Shown here: positions 34,879 to 44,307 of the stretch, one piece after another
How the letters are laid out: every line of letters begins with the position of its first letter
How positions within the stretch are numbered: the first letter of the stretch is position 1
Source of the DNA: Bacteroidaceae bacterium
Lineage (GTDB): Bacteria; Bacteroidota; Bacteroidia; Bacteroidales; Bacteroidaceae
Assembly (NCBI GenBank): GCA_017615125.1
Contig: JAGAAS010000035.1
Location: 1-49,085 of the forward strand
Direction: 5' to 3'
DNA length: 49,085 bases
Program-made: the position numbers and the translations under genes
The notes under the pieces: generated by a model
The model's database searches: none
Seen by the model: the letters and a program-made list of their open reading frames with translations, nothing else
What the model was told of the DNA's origin: nothing

Positions 34879-36984
34879 CTAACGGATGAAGACTTTCGTT
34901 ACCTTCGTGCCTGTCTGCATGATGTAGAGCCCGTTCTTCGGTACGGCTACCTGCTTGCCCGTAAGGTCGAAGTAGATGGGCTTCTGCTCTTTCGCTACGA
35001 TGTCCTTGACAAGCGTGGTGCCTGGCTCGAGAATCTGGTACTCGGTAACGTTCTTCAAGCCCGGAACGCCGAAGTAGGCATCGCTTGTGCCGAGAAGGCG
35101 TACCTTTGCGTGCCAGTTGGTGGTGTTGTCAAACAGGTTGAGGGCTGCGCGAACGTCTCCTGCGGGCAACTGAACGGGAATGATGGATGCCGAGTCGGTA
35201 ACCTGCGGGTCATCGGAGAGGATGATGTTGGTTACAACGGAGTCGGAGGCAAGCGAGTAGTCGTTGAAGTGCCTGTCGGCAAAGGACTTGCCGCTTATAT
35301 ATCCTACGATGTAGCCTGTGACGTAGTGCGGATTCTTGTCGTTGTTCTTTGCAATCAAGCCCGCTACGTTCACTTCATCAGCTTCTTCTTTCTCTTTCGT
35401 CTCGGTTCCATCAATGATGAAAGCGCTTACGTTCTTGATGCCTTGCACGCCGAAATACTTCTGGAATTCTCCTTCGATAGCAATTTCCTTTCCAATCATT
35501 CCGGGATTGGAAGCAAGGTTAACAGCCTTGTAGAACTTTGAGTCCTTAATGACTTGAACGGGGATGCAGTAAGTCATATTCTGGCAGTCGGCCTTGTCGG
35601 CAATGAGGATATTGCTGGCGTATACGGAGTCGCCCTCGTTGATTCCGAACTTAGGCGAGTTGATAGTACCAGCCAGATAGCCGACAACGATGCCCTTCAC
35701 CCAGCCCTTCGTGTTGTCGCTCGTGCTTACCTCGTGGAATTTCGACACGTTGTATGGGTCGGCTTTCGTTCCAGAGCCAACAGGATCGACAAAGTTGGGA
35801 TTGTAGGGATTCTCGCATGTTACCGACGTCGCCATCGTGTTGAAGTACTTCTCGCTGCTGGTGCCGATGAAGTAGCCCTTGACGGTTACCTCGCAGCCGT
35901 CCCAGCTGGCGTCGATAAGCCCGCTGTTGGGGTAGGAAATGCTGCCGACAGCAGTCTGGCAGTCGGGAACGGTGACGTTGTAGTAGTTACCGCTAATAGC
36001 AAGGGTGCCGGTATATTGCCCGTATTGCACGACTTTCGTTCCTAACAAGTCATCCATATCCCTCTCGGTGAACTCGATGGCAGGCTCGCTGACGGTTGTG
36101 GTGCCTGTCTTGGTGATAGTAGCGGAAGAACCGAACTGAATCATCCCAGCGTATTCGGATGTGAAACCATCAATAGTCAGTTGGTCACCAACGGCGTATT
36201 CGGGCGTTGCTCCTGTGTAGACGAGGATGCGTCCTGTTCCGTCGGAAACGAGGAATCCGCGTGCGTAGGTGGCAACGAGCGTTGCTTCCACCTTGCAGTG
36301 TCCTGCAAATTGCTTTGCTACTAAATCGCTGATTTTGCTTGTCTCAATGGGCGTTTCGTCTCCACCTTCTCCTTCAACTTTTGTCGCCATCGTGTTGAAA
36401 TACTTGTTGCTACTGGTTCCGATAAAGTAGCCTGTAACGGTGATTTTCTTCCCATTAAGAGATGCGTTTACAGTGCCGTTGTTAGGGTAGGAGATGCTTC
36501 CTACGGCTTTTGTGGCTCCTTCAATGTTTTCAACATTGTAGTAACTGCCGTTGATGTTCAAGGTTCCTGTGTATTGAACATATTCCACTGTCTTTGTGCC
36601 TAAGAGAGCATCCATTTCAGCGCCCGTAAGTACCTGCGGTGTAGGGTCGGTAACGGTTGTTGTGCCTGTTTTTTCGATAGTAGGCTTGGGGCTGTTGGTA
36701 AATTGGAGCATCCCGGCATACGTGCTGGTGGTTCCGCTGATAGTCACTTGGTCTCCCTTTGCGTATTCGTGTGAACCTCCCAAATAGACAAGGATGTAGC
36801 CCGTTCCGTCTGAGAGCAGAAAACCGCGTGCATACGTCTCAACAATGGTGCCGCTAGTTGACTTATTCGCTCCGGTTCCTGCGCTGAGGAGCTCAGCAAT
36901 CGTTGATGCATTTATTGAAGACAAGGAAATCGTCAATAGAAGAAGCATCATCGAAATCTTTTTGATAAGTGTAGAAATTCTCAT
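34879..36984 (-). CDS. Secreted protein of four OB-like domains with a type IX-like C-terminal tail
   Basis: About 701 residues. Signal peptide to about residue 26 (MMLLLLTISLSSINA). Two near-identical units of about 175 residues follow (YARGFLLSDGTGYILVY against YARGFLVSDGTGRILVY; both end GYFIGTSS-KYFNTMAT), then two units of the DUF6359 type (GWVKGIVVGYLAGT and YVTGYIVGYISGKS). The end, YFDLTGKQVAVPKNGLYIM, resembles a short type IX sorting tail. The two N-terminal units resemble OB-fold nucleic-acid-binding domains; the true ligand is unknown. Start ATG 36984 is preferred; the longer frame opens with TTG 36990. Single-gene unit with its own promoter and terminator. Pairwise similarity of the first two units implies a recent duplication. 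Confidence 0.75.
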   Translation of the reverse strand: MRISTLIKKISMMLLLLTISLSSINASTIAELLSAGTGANKSTSGTIVETYARGFLLSDGTGYILVYLGGSHEYAKGDQVTISGTTSTYAGMLQFTNSPKPTIEKTGTTTVTDPTPQVLTGAEMDALLGTKTVEYVQYTGTLNINGSYYNVENIEGATKAVGSISYPNNGTVNASLNGKKITVTGYFIGTSSNKYFNTMATKVEGEGGDETPIETSKISDLVAKQFAGHCKVEATLVATYARGFLVSDGTGRILVYTGATPEYAVGDQLTIDGFTSEYAGMIQFGSSATITKTGTTTVSEPAIEFTERDMDDLLGTKVVQYGQYTGTLAISGNYYNVTVPDCQTAVGSISYPNSGLIDASWDGCEVTVKGYFIGTSSEKYFNTMATSVTCENPYNPNFVDPVGSGTKADPYNVSKFHEVSTSDNTKGWVKGIVVGYLAGTINSPKFGINEGDSVYASNILIADKADCQNMTYCIPVQVIKDSKFYKAVNLASNPGMIGKEIAIEGEFQKYFGVQGIKNVSAFIIDGTETKEKEEADEVNVAGLIAKNNDKNPHYVTGYIVGYISGKSFADRHFNDYSLASDSVVTNIILSDDPQVTDSASIIPVQLPAGDVRAALNLFDNTTNWHAKVRLLGTSDAYFGVPGLKNVTEYQILEPGTTLVKDIVAKEQKPIYFDLTGKQVAVPKNGLYIMQTGTKVTKVFIR

Positions 36985-37023
36985 AAGCAATATTCTTTAG
37001 TTGTTTGTTTCGGTAAATTGGGA

Positions 37024-37054
37024 CAAAGATAATATAAGAAGACGGAAGTTGAAA
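37024..37054 (-). promoter_or_regulatory. Promoter for the OB-fold protein gene
   Basis: Minus strand: TTTC (37054-37051), 19-base spacer, TATCTTTG (37031-37024), the same pair of boxes as for the TPR regulator. Divergent from the promoter at 37071-37102. Confidence 0.7.
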
Positions 37055-37070
37055 AATATATTTCATATTT

Positions 37071-37102
37071 TTTGCTTTTGTCCTCTTTTTGCCTTACCTT
37101 TA
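37071..37102 (+). promoter_or_regulatory. Promoter for the small membrane peptide and GH140 gene
   Basis: TTTG (37071-37074), 20-base spacer, TACCTTTA (37095-37102). Start near 37108, about 18 bases before ATG 37126. Confidence 0.65.
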
Positions 37103-37125
37103 CCGCATATTAAATAAGTAGATAA

Positions 37126-37269
37126 ATGGAAACAAACGAGAATCAGAAAAAGAGATTGGAGATAGAGAAGCCCCGACGTCGCTTTACGGGATTTCCCATT
37201 TGGGTTTGGCTGCTGCTGTTGGCGATAGTAGTAGCCATCTATATCGGCATTACCGTTAAGTATGGATAA
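37126..37269 (+). CDS. 47-residue single-span membrane peptide
   Basis: ATG 37126 to TAA 37269. The peptide begins METNENQKKRLEIEKP, continues with RRRFTGFP, then one hydrophobic segment (WVWLLLLAIVVAIYIGI) and TVKYG. Basic N-terminal side before the helix suggests the N-terminus stays in the cytoplasm. A promoter sits at the right distance, and the stop overlaps the start of the GH140 gene by 8 bases, so translation is likely coupled. Very short and without a known family; the coupling and promoter are the reasons to call it real. Confidence 0.7.
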   Translation: METNENQKKRLEIEKPRRRFTGFPIWVWLLLLAIVVAIYIGITVKYG

Positions 37270-38629
37270 GGCGCTGGCTCGCTGGGCTTTCGTTTTCCTT
37301 TCCGCAAGTCTTTTGGTGGCGTGCGGAAAGACGGAGAAGCCCGGCTCGTGGCTTCTGCAGGTGACTCCCGATGGGCGTTTCCTGCGGCATGCTGATGGAA
37401 CTCCTTTCTTTTATATGGGAGACACAGGCTGGCTGTTGCCCGAGAAGCTGAACAAGGAAGAGGTCTGTACTTATCTCGATGCCCTTCAGGCAAACGGTTT
37501 TAATGTGACTCAGGTGCAGACCGTATGCGGCGTACCTTGTACAAATGCGTATGGGAAACAGTCGCATCCGGCTGGGTATGATTTTTCTGCTGTCGACGCA
37601 GAAGGAGCCGACGGCTATTGGCCTCACATGGATTATATCATCCGCGAAGCAGAGAAGCGTGGCATTTATGTTGGGATGGTATGTGTTTGGGGAGGATTGG
37701 TGAAGCGCGGATTGATGTCTGTCGACGAGGCTCGCAGCTACGGAACATTCTTGGCTGAGAGATATAAAGACTCTCCGAATATCATCTGGATAATGGGAGG
37801 CGACATTCAAGGGGATTTGTATCAAGCTGAATGGGATACGTTGGCAACAACGATCAAACGAATTGACAAACATCACTTGATGACGTTTCATCCGCGTGGG
37901 AGGACATCCTCGGTTGACTTCTACAACGACAGGGAGTGGATAGACTTCAATATGTTCCAAAGCGGGCATCGCCGATACAACCAGCGGATGGGTGATGCGA
38001 ACTATCCTATTCCGGAAGGAACGGAAGAGGATAACTGGCGCTATGTTGAAACCGCTATCAGGCGAGAGCCCCGACGTCCTGTCTTGGATGGGGAACCAAG
38101 CTACGAGCATATCCCACAAGGACTACGTAATCCCGAGGAACCGAGATGGACGGCACGCGATGCACGGCGCTATGCCTATTGGAGCGTATTCGCAGGGGCA
38201 TGTGGGCACACGTATGGGCATAACAGCATCATGCAGTTCCACCGAGAAAGCGAGACTGCAGCGTATGGAGCGACGATAGAATGGATAGAAGCACTTAAGG
38301 CCGAGGGGTTCTGCGAGATGAAGCACCTGCGTCGTCTGATGACGGAAATACTGCCGTCCTATTTCGACAGAGTACCGGCTCAGGAACTTATCGTCGGCCC
38401 TGTTGGGGAGCGTTATGAGAGGATAGCTGCTACGCGCGGCACTAACTGGATGGCTTTCTACGACTTTGCTGGGCGTCCCTTCGAGGCAGACTTGTCCTCC
38501 CTGAGAGACAATCCGTACCTCTACTCGTTTTCTCCCGTAGACGGCTCTCTTGAAGAGGTGAAATCCTTTGAGCCGGAAGAGGGGAGAGATATGGTGTTCA
38601 TTGCCTCTTCAGTTCCTCTCCACCCCTAG
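37262..38629 (+). CDS. GH140-like lipoprotein (apiosidase-like, DUF4038)
   Basis: 455 residues. Lipoprotein signal peptide ends SLLVAC (Cys21). The mature protein starts LQVTPDGRFLRHADGTPFFYMGDTGWLLP, the hallmark of DUF4038/apiosidase-like TIM barrels, followed by NIIWIMGGDIQGD, MTFHPRGRTSS and DGEPSYEHIP (candidate catalytic acids Asp in GGDIQ and Glu in GEPSYE). A C-terminal beta domain (putative collagen-binding-2-like) follows from about 380. The characterised member cleaves apiose linkages of rhamnogalacturonan II; this one may act on another plant glycan. It is on the outer or inner membrane surface. Begins inside the end of the 47-residue peptide gene. Confidence 0.85.
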   Translation: MDKALARWAFVFLSASLLVACGKTEKPGSWLLQVTPDGRFLRHADGTPFFYMGDTGWLLPEKLNKEEVCTYLDALQANGFNVTQVQTVCGVPCTNAYGKQSHPAGYDFSAVDAEGADGYWPHMDYIIREAEKRGIYVGMVCVWGGLVKRGLMSVDEARSYGTFLAERYKDSPNIIWIMGGDIQGDLYQAEWDTLATTIKRIDKHHLMTFHPRGRTSSVDFYNDREWIDFNMFQSGHRRYNQRMGDANYPIPEGTEEDNWRYVETAIRREPRRPVLDGEPSYEHIPQGLRNPEEPRWTARDARRYAYWSVFAGACGHTYGHNSIMQFHRESETAAYGATIEWIEALKAEGFCEMKHLRRLMTEILPSYFDRVPAQELIVGPVGERYERIAATRGTNWMAFYDFAGRPFEADLSSLRDNPYLYSFSPVDGSLEEVKSFEPEEGRDMVFIASSVPLHP

Positions 38630-38631
38630 CC

Positions 38632-38653
38632 AAAAGAGCGTGTTGCTTCTTTT
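38632..38653 (+). terminator. Weak terminator after the GH140 gene
   Basis: AAAAGAGC (38632-38639) pairs with GCTTCTTTT (38645-38653) with one bulge; T-rich sequence follows. Confidence 0.45.
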
Positions 38654-38709
38654 ATCCGTCTTTTTGGGTTTTTTAGCAGAGATCCTATGGGCTGTTAGAT
38701 AAAAAAGTG

Positions 38710-38717
38710 TACTTTTG
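38710..38717 (+). promoter_or_regulatory. -7 box for ruvX
   Basis: TACTTTTG, a TAnnTTTG match, 9 bases before ATG 38727. It sits in front of ATG 38727 and overlaps the in-frame TTG 38715, ruling that out. No TTTG at -33. Confidence 0.5.
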
Positions 38718-38726
38718 CACCTTGAT

Positions 38727-39155
38727 ATGGCAAGGATATTAGCTATCGATTACGGAAAGAAACGTACGGGACTTGCGGTGACAGACCCCCTGCAGATAAT
38801 CTCAAACGGGCTGACAACCGTCAGTACGGCGTCGTTGGAGTCCTTTCTCGTGGATTATCTGGGGCACGAGGAGGTAGAGCGAATCGTTGTCGGCAAGCCT
38901 ACGCAGAACAGCGGGGAAGACTCCGAGAACATGAAGCGTGTGGCGCCGTTTGTGAAACGCCTCCAAGAACTTTTTCCTAATACTCCTGTGGAGCTGTACG
39001 ACGAGCGTTTCACCTCCGTGCTGGCTCACCAGGCAATGATCGACGGAGGATTGAAAAAGAAAGCGCGCCAGAACAAAGCCCTCGTGGATGAGATAAGCGC
39101 CTGCATCATCCTGCAGAGCTATATGGAATCGTGCCGAATAAAAAAGAATCAATAA
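38727..39155 (+). CDS. ruvX: Putative Holliday junction resolvase / pre-16S rRNA nuclease
   Basis: 142 residues, YqgF/RuvX family with an RNase H fold. The catalytic acids are in ILAIDYGKKRTGLAVTD (first Asp), VGKPTQNSGED and ALVDEISACIIL (last Asp/Glu). Members trim 16S rRNA ends and may resolve junctions. def follows 18 bases later and a TPR gene after that; this is a usual Bacteroidetes trio. Confidence 0.93.
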   Translation: MARILAIDYGKKRTGLAVTDPLQIISNGLTTVSTASLESFLVDYLGHEEVERIVVGKPTQNSGEDSENMKRVAPFVKRLQELFPNTPVELYDERFTSVLAHQAMIDGGLKKKARQNKALVDEISACIILQSYMESCRIKKNQ

Positions 39156-39173
39156 AACAGCGTATTCAGAGAT

Positions 39174-39731
39174 ATGATACTACCTATTTATACGTACGGG
39201 CAGCCCGTACTGAGAAAGATAGCCGAAGATATCACTCCCGACTATCCGAATCTTTCGCAGTTGATTGAGGATATGTGTGAGACGTTGACTCGTGCAGACG
39301 GCGTGGGCCTCGCTGCGCCTCAGATAGGTCTTCCTATTCGCGTCGTCATTATCGATTTGCGCCCGTTGGCGGATGAGTTTCCCGAATTCTCGGATTTTCG
39401 CAAGGTGTTCATCAATGCTCATATCATCGAGACGGAAGGAGAAGACGACGTTATCGAAGAGGGCTGCCTGAGTCTTCCTGGCATCCACGAGAGAGTAACA
39501 CGCCCCAGCCGGGTTCATGTGCGCTACTGCGATGAGCAGTTTGTCGAGCACGACGAATGGGCCGAGGGGTATCTGGCGCGCGTTATGCAGCATGAGTTTG
39601 ACCATCTCGACGGGCACATGTTCATTGACCATCTCTCGCCCTTGCGCCGTCAGATGAACAAGAGTAAGCTCAATGCCCTTGTGGCAGGCAAGGTGCGTTG
39701 TGACTATAAGGTGAAGCCTTTCCGCAAGTAA
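39174..39731 (+). CDS. def: Peptide deformylase
   Basis: 185 residues. Removes the formyl group from new proteins. The three motifs are intact: GVGLAAPQIGLP, EEGCLSLPGIHE (metal Cys) and MQHEFDHLDGHMFIDHL (two metal His and catalytic Glu). C-terminal tail is basic. The stop is immediately followed by array E. Confidence 0.96.
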   Translation: MILPIYTYGQPVLRKIAEDITPDYPNLSQLIEDMCETLTRADGVGLAAPQIGLPIRVVIIDLRPLADEFPEFSDFRKVFINAHIIETEGEDDVIEEGCLSLPGIHERVTRPSRVHVRYCDEQFVEHDEWAEGYLARVMQHEFDHLDGHMFIDHLSPLRRQMNKSKLNALVAGKVRCDYKVKPFRK

Positions 39732-39732
39732 G

Positions 39733-39795
39733 TGAAGTCATATTGGCATTTTGCGAAACCCTTCTTCAGGTAAACGAAACCCTTCCGATAATTAG
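39733..39795. repeat. 21-bp tandem array E, 3 units
   Basis: Units start at 39733 (TGAAGT), 39754 (CGAAACCCTTC) and 39775 (CGAAACCCTTC), and the motif recurs as TGAAACG at 39796. Exact 21-base spacing throughout. The array fills the whole gap between the def stop and the TPR gene start. Confidence 0.65.
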
Positions 39796-41876
39796 TGAAA
39801 CGAATAGTAGCATCCGTATTCCTTGTGCTGGCGACTCTCTTCGCTCATGCGCAGATTAACACCGACCATATGATGATTGTCGGGCGGAATGCCTTGTATT
39901 TCAAGGACTACGTGCTCTCTATTCAGTACTTCAATCAGGTAGTGAATGCCAAGCCGTATCTATACGAGCCGTATTTCTTCCGAGGGTTGGCGAAATTCTA
40001 TCTCGACGACTATCTCGGCAGCGAGCAGGATTGCACTGAGGCGATTGAGCGCAATCCGTTCGTCTCCGACTGCTATGAGCTGCGTGCCTTGAACCGTCTG
40101 CGGACAGGCCATTTCGAGGAAGCCATCTCCGACTATCGGGAAGCATTGAAGCTCGAGCCGGAGGCAAGAGGGCTTTGGCACAACCTGGCTCTTTGCTATG
40201 GGCAGATGGATAGGCTTTCCGAAGCCGTCGGGGTGCTCGATACGTTGCGGAAGATAGCTCCTTCCTACGCTCCGGCACTTATCATGCGTGCGCAAGTTCA
40301 TGTGCAGCAGAAAGATACAGTCGCGGCTATGAAGGACATCAACGAAAGCCTCGCCCTCGACAAATACAATCCCGACGTCTATTCGATGCGCGGAATTATC
40401 TATCTCCAGCAGGGGAAGTATGCGGAGGCGGAGGAGGACCTGACTTATTCCATTCATCTTCATCCTTCTTCGAATTGCTATATCAACCGAGCTCTGGCGC
40501 GTGTGAACCAGTCGAATCTGCGCGGGGCTATGGCTGACTACGATTTGGCTATCGATTTGAATCCGAACAGTTTCCTTGGGCACTTCAATCGGGGACTTCT
40601 GCGTGCGCAGGTAGGAGACGACAATCGTGCGATAGAGGATTTCGACTTCGTCATCAAGCAAGAGCCCGACAACTATATCGCTCTCTTCAACCGAGGCTTG
40701 CTTCGGGCGCAGGTGGGTGACTTCGGAGGCGCGGAAGCGGACTTTTCGAGTGTGCTCGAGCAGTTTCCGAGTTTTCTCTACGGCTATCAATGTCGTGCGG
40801 AGGTGCGACAGAAGCTGGGGCAGCGCCGATTGGCTGAGGAAGACCGACTTGTCATCCTGAAATCGCAGCTTAACAGCTTCAACGACAAGGGAAGTGCAGC
40901 GGAGAAGAGCGCAGAAGAAGAGGATTCGGCTTCCGTGCGTAGGAAATCGGATAACAACGTCAGGAAATACAAACGCCTTGTGATTGCCGACGATGAACTG
41001 GCGCTTGAGGGAAACGAATTCGCTTCGGAGTACAAGGGAAAAGTGCAGAACAGGAATGTCCACGTGGAGATTCTTCCGATGTTTGCCCTCACGTATTACG
41101 AGCAGGTGAGCGAAGTCTCGAAGCAAGTCCGTTTCCACAACGATATCGATGTGCTTAACAAAGGCGGAGAGCTTCCTCTTCCGCTCATCCTGACGGCTTC
41201 GGAAAAGGCGCTGGATGAGGAGCAGATAGAATTCCATTTTTCCGATATCAACACGCAGACGGAAGCTATCGTGCAGCCTGTCTCGGATGAGGACGTTTCG
41301 GCGTCGGCAAGCCGAAAGTCGGCTGTCCATTGGTTTGCGCGCGGGCTCGACTTCTATCTCGTACAGGACTTCAATAGTTCCATTGCCGACTATTCGAGCG
41401 CAATTGCAGCCGACGGCTCTCTGTGGATGGCCTATTTGAACCGCGCTGTGGCGCGCAGCAAACAAGCCATCATGGAGGCGGAAGAAAAGGAGGGGCTTTT
41501 CGAAGACAACGAGGGGCTCTTCTCGCATGAGCTTCACAAGGGAGAAAAGGCGCAAGCATACAAGGGACAGTCGCAGGTATCCTCGTGGCAGCTTTGTCTG
41601 GCTGACCTTGAGAAAGTTATCGACTTGGCTCCCGACTGTTCGTATGCTTATTACAACCGAGCCAACGTGTATGTGCGGCTCAACGACTATCAGGCAGCTA
41701 TTGCCGACTACAACGAAGCCTTGCGTCTCAATCCGCGTTTGTCGGAAGCTTATTACAATCGGGGGCTCACCCTTGTCTATACCGGGAAGAACGAGCAAGG
41801 TATTGCCGACCTTAGCAAAGCGGGCGAGCAGGGTTTGTACAGCGCGTACAATCTTATCAAGCGCTTTGCCGAATAG
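39795..41876 (+). CDS. TPR protein, secreted
   Basis: 693 residues from GTG 39795 (no ATG fits the signal peptide). Signal peptide VFLVLATLFAHAQ, then about ten TPR units in two blocks: residues 25-360 (YLYEPYFFRGLAKFYLDDY, NSFLGHFNRGLLRAQVGDDN and its near-copy NYIALFNRGLLRAQVGDFGG) and 510-690 (CSYAYYNRANVYVRLNDYQ, LSEAYYNRGLTLVYTGK). Between them lies about 150 residues of charged, non-TPR sequence. Typical of Bacteroidetes periplasmic or outer-membrane scaffold proteins; partner unknown. Follows ruvX and def, and its start codon is part of the 21-bp array. Confidence 0.85.
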   Translation: MKRIVASVFLVLATLFAHAQINTDHMMIVGRNALYFKDYVLSIQYFNQVVNAKPYLYEPYFFRGLAKFYLDDYLGSEQDCTEAIERNPFVSDCYELRALNRLRTGHFEEAISDYREALKLEPEARGLWHNLALCYGQMDRLSEAVGVLDTLRKIAPSYAPALIMRAQVHVQQKDTVAAMKDINESLALDKYNPDVYSMRGIIYLQQGKYAEAEEDLTYSIHLHPSSNCYINRALARVNQSNLRGAMADYDLAIDLNPNSFLGHFNRGLLRAQVGDDNRAIEDFDFVIKQEPDNYIALFNRGLLRAQVGDFGGAEADFSSVLEQFPSFLYGYQCRAEVRQKLGQRRLAEEDRLVILKSQLNSFNDKGSAAEKSAEEEDSASVRRKSDNNVRKYKRLVIADDELALEGNEFASEYKGKVQNRNVHVEILPMFALTYYEQVSEVSKQVRFHNDIDVLNKGGELPLPLILTASEKALDEEQIEFHFSDINTQTEAIVQPVSDEDVSASASRKSAVHWFARGLDFYLVQDFNSSIADYSSAIAADGSLWMAYLNRAVARSKQAIMEAEEKEGLFEDNEGLFSHELHKGEKAQAYKGQSQVSSWQLCLADLEKVIDLAPDCSYAYYNRANVYVRLNDYQAAIADYNEALRLNPRLSEAYYNRGLTLVYTGKNEQGIADLSKAGEQGLYSAYNLIKRFAE

Positions 41877-41925
41877 CCATTTTCCGCCTGTCGCTTTAGT
41901 CATTTTTGAGAAAAAAAATAACGCA

Positions 41926-42055
41926 GCGAGAAGGGTTTCTCAAGCGGGTGAAATTTTCCCTTCTCGAAAAGAAATTTTCCCTTCTTCATACGGCGAGATT
42001 CCTTCTCGAAAAATTTTTATTCTTTGAGTAAAATTTTTTCTAGAGAAGGGAAATT
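41926..42055 (+). repeat. Dispersed palindromic repeat, copy 4 (rearranged)
   Basis: Holds GCGAGAAGGG (41926-41935), CCCTTCTCGAAAAG (about 41958-41971), the shared CTTCATACGGCGAGATTC core (about 41983-42000), CCTTCTCGAAAAATTTTT (42001-42018) and TAGAGAAGGGAAATT (42041-42055). Same parts as the other copies, reshuffled. The 321 bases from 41877 to 42197 contain only this repeat and the thrS promoter. Confidence 0.75.
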
Positions 42056-42118
42056 ATCGCTTCCGGATTTCAAAAGTCGGAAATGATAGACGAAGCTTGC
42101 AAACTTTTCCCCTGGAAT

Positions 42119-42149
42119 TTTGCGATATAAATAAAAAGAGGTAACTTTG
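42119..42149 (+). promoter_or_regulatory. Promoter for thrS
   Basis: TTTG (42119-42122), 19-base spacer, TAACTTTG (42142-42149); exact. Start near 42155, leader about 43 bases. No T-box. Confidence 0.8.
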
Positions 42150-42197
42150 CACCCAAATTTGCAAATCCGAAAAACAAACAATAAGAAACAACGAAAA

Positions 42198-44150
42198 ATG
42201 GCAACGGTAAACATTACTTTCCCCGACGGCTCCGTCAGAGAATATCCGTCAGGAGTTACGGGCCTTCAGATAGCAGAAAGCCTCAGTCAGCGATTGGCAC
42301 AGGAAGTGCTGTCGTGCAGCGTCAACGGCGAAATCGTGGAACTCAATCGTCCTATCACCGCCGATGCTGCCATCAAGCTTCACAAGTGGGAAGACGATGA
42401 GGCCAAGCACACCTTCTGGCACACAAGCGCACACCTGCTCGCCGAGGCTCTGCAGGAACTTTATCCCGGCATTCAGTTCGGTATAGGCCCCGCTATCGAG
42501 AACGGTTTTTATTATGACGTCGACCCGGGCGAGGGAGTTGTCATCAAGGAAAGTGATCTTGACGCGATAGAGAAGAAAATGTACGAGCTTGTCAAGAAAG
42601 GCGAGCCCGTCGTACGTCAGGATATCGCTAAGCAGAACGCCCTCAACATGTTCGGGCAGCGCGGCGAGACGTACAAGTGCGAACTTATCAGCGAGCTTGA
42701 GGACGGGCACATCACCACTTACACCCAGGGCGCCTTCACGGACCTCTGCCGCGGACCTCACCTTCTCAACACCGATCCCATCAAAGCCATCAAGCTGCTT
42801 TCCGTTGCCGGCGCCTACTGGAGAGGAGACGAGCACCGCAAGATGATGACGCGCATCTACGGCATCACCTTCCCCAAGAAGAAGATGCTTGACGACTACC
42901 TCATCCTCCTTGAGGAAGCTAAGAAGCGCGACCACAGGAAGATAGGGCGCGAAATGGAACTCTACATGTTCTCCGATATGGTGGGCAAGGGACTTCCCAT
43001 CTGGCTGCCGAAAGGAACAGCCCTCCGTCTGCGCCTTGAGGATGCCCTGAAGCGTATTCAGAAGCGCTTCGGCTACCAGCAGGTCATCACCCCGCACATT
43101 GGCAACAAGAACCTCTACGTTACCAGCGGGCACTGGGATCACTACGGCAAGGACAGCTTCCAGCCTATCACCACACCGGAGGAAGGGGAAGTCTACCTGC
43201 TCAAGCCTATGAACTGCCCTCATCATTGCATGATCTACAAGTATACTCCTCGCAGCTACAAGGATCTGCCTCTCCGCTTGGCGGAATTCGGAACCGTTTA
43301 CCGCTATGAGCAAAGCGGCGAGCTGCACGGATTGACTCGCGTGCGCTCTTTCACGCAGGACGATGCACACATCTTCTGCCGTCCCGATCAGGTGAAGGAG
43401 GAGTTCTGCCGCGTGATGGATATCATCGACATCATCTTCAAGGCACTGAACTTCGAGAACTACGAAGCCCAGATCAGCTTGCGCGATCCTAACGATCATG
43501 AGAAGTATGTCGGCAGCGACGAGCTGTGGGCTACGGCAGAGCAGAACATCATCGATGCCTGCAACGAAAAAGGACTGAAGGCTCGCATCGAATACGGCGA
43601 GGCTGCCTTCTACGGACCAAAGCTTGACTTTATGGTAAAGGATGCTATCGGACGCCGCTGGCAGCTGGGAACCATCCAGGTCGACTACAACCTTCCCGAG
43701 CGCTTCCAGCTGGAGTATACCGGCAGCGATGGGGAAAAGCATCGTCCCGTGATGATTCACCGCGCACCCTTCGGCTCTATGGAGCGCTTCGTTGCCGTTC
43801 TCGTTGAGCATACGGGAGGCAAGTTCCCCCTCTGGCTCACTCCCGACCAGGTGGCCATACTTCCTGTCAGCGAGCGCTTCAACGACTATGCCCATCAGGT
43901 GCAGGAAGAACTGGAGAAGCAGGACATTCGCGCTATCGTCGACGACAGAAACGAGAAGGTGGGAAGGAAGATTCGCGACAACGAGCTGAAGCATATTCCC
44001 TTTATGCTTGTCGTTGGTGAGAAGGAGCAGGCTGAAGGCACCGTGAGCGTGCGTCGTCAGGGCGGTAACGGAGAAATGGGCCAGATGAGTCTTTCCGATT
44101 TCAGCAAGGCAATCCAAGCAGAAGTGGAGGAACAGAAAGGCCAATGGTAA
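42198..44150 (+). CDS. thrS: Threonyl-tRNA synthetase
   Basis: 650 residues, full length. TGS domain (1-62, [19 protein letters not shown]), editing domain ([11 protein letters not shown]), class II catalytic core with zinc ligands in [10 protein letters not shown] and [25 protein letters not shown], and the C-terminal anticodon domain ([14 protein letters not shown] onward). Charges tRNA-Thr and removes mischarged Ser. The open frame starts 17 codons earlier but ATG 42198 (MATVNITF) is the family start and follows the promoter. Confidence 0.98.
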   Translation: MATVNITFPDGSVREYPSGVTGLQIAESLSQRLAQEVLSCSVNGEIVELNRPITADAAIKLHKWEDDEAKHTFWHTSAHLLAEALQELYPGIQFGIGPAIENGFYYDVDPGEGVVIKESDLDAIEKKMYELVKKGEPVVRQDIAKQNALNMFGQRGETYKCELISELEDGHITTYTQGAFTDLCRGPHLLNTDPIKAIKLLSVAGAYWRGDEHRKMMTRIYGITFPKKKMLDDYLILLEEAKKRDHRKIGREMELYMFSDMVGKGLPIWLPKGTALRLRLEDALKRIQKRFGYQQVITPHIGNKNLYVTSGHWDHYGKDSFQPITTPEEGEVYLLKPMNCPHHCMIYKYTPRSYKDLPLRLAEFGTVYRYEQSGELHGLTRVRSFTQDDAHIFCRPDQVKEEFCRVMDIIDIIFKALNFENYEAQISLRDPNDHEKYVGSDELWATAEQNIIDACNEKGLKARIEYGEAAFYGPKLDFMVKDAIGRRWQLGTIQVDYNLPERFQLEYTGSDGEKHRPVMIHRAPFGSMERFVAVLVEHTGGKFPLWLTPDQVAILPVSERFNDYAHQVQEELEKQDIRAIVDDRNEKVGRKIRDNELKHIPFMLVVGEKEQAEGTVSVRRQGGNGEMGQMSLSDFSKAIQAEVEEQKGQW

Positions 44151-44188
44151 GAACCTTCTTGCGAAAAAGTAAAAAAACGGCAGAAAAT

Positions 44189-44219
44189 TTTGTATATCTC
44201 TGAAAATGCGCTAATTTTG
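44189..44219 (+). promoter_or_regulatory. Promoter for infC-rpmI-rplT
   Basis: TTTG (44189-44192), 19-base spacer, TAATTTTG (44212-44219); exact. Leader to ATG 44308 is about 83 bases, long enough to hold a control element, though I see no clear L20-type structure. Confidence 0.75.
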
Positions 44220-44307
44220 CCGCGCTTTTTCAGAAAACAAGAGAAAAAGCACTGAATTCAACATATAATCAAAAAGCGACAACAAGAGAAAACACGGTAA
44301 ACTCCGA

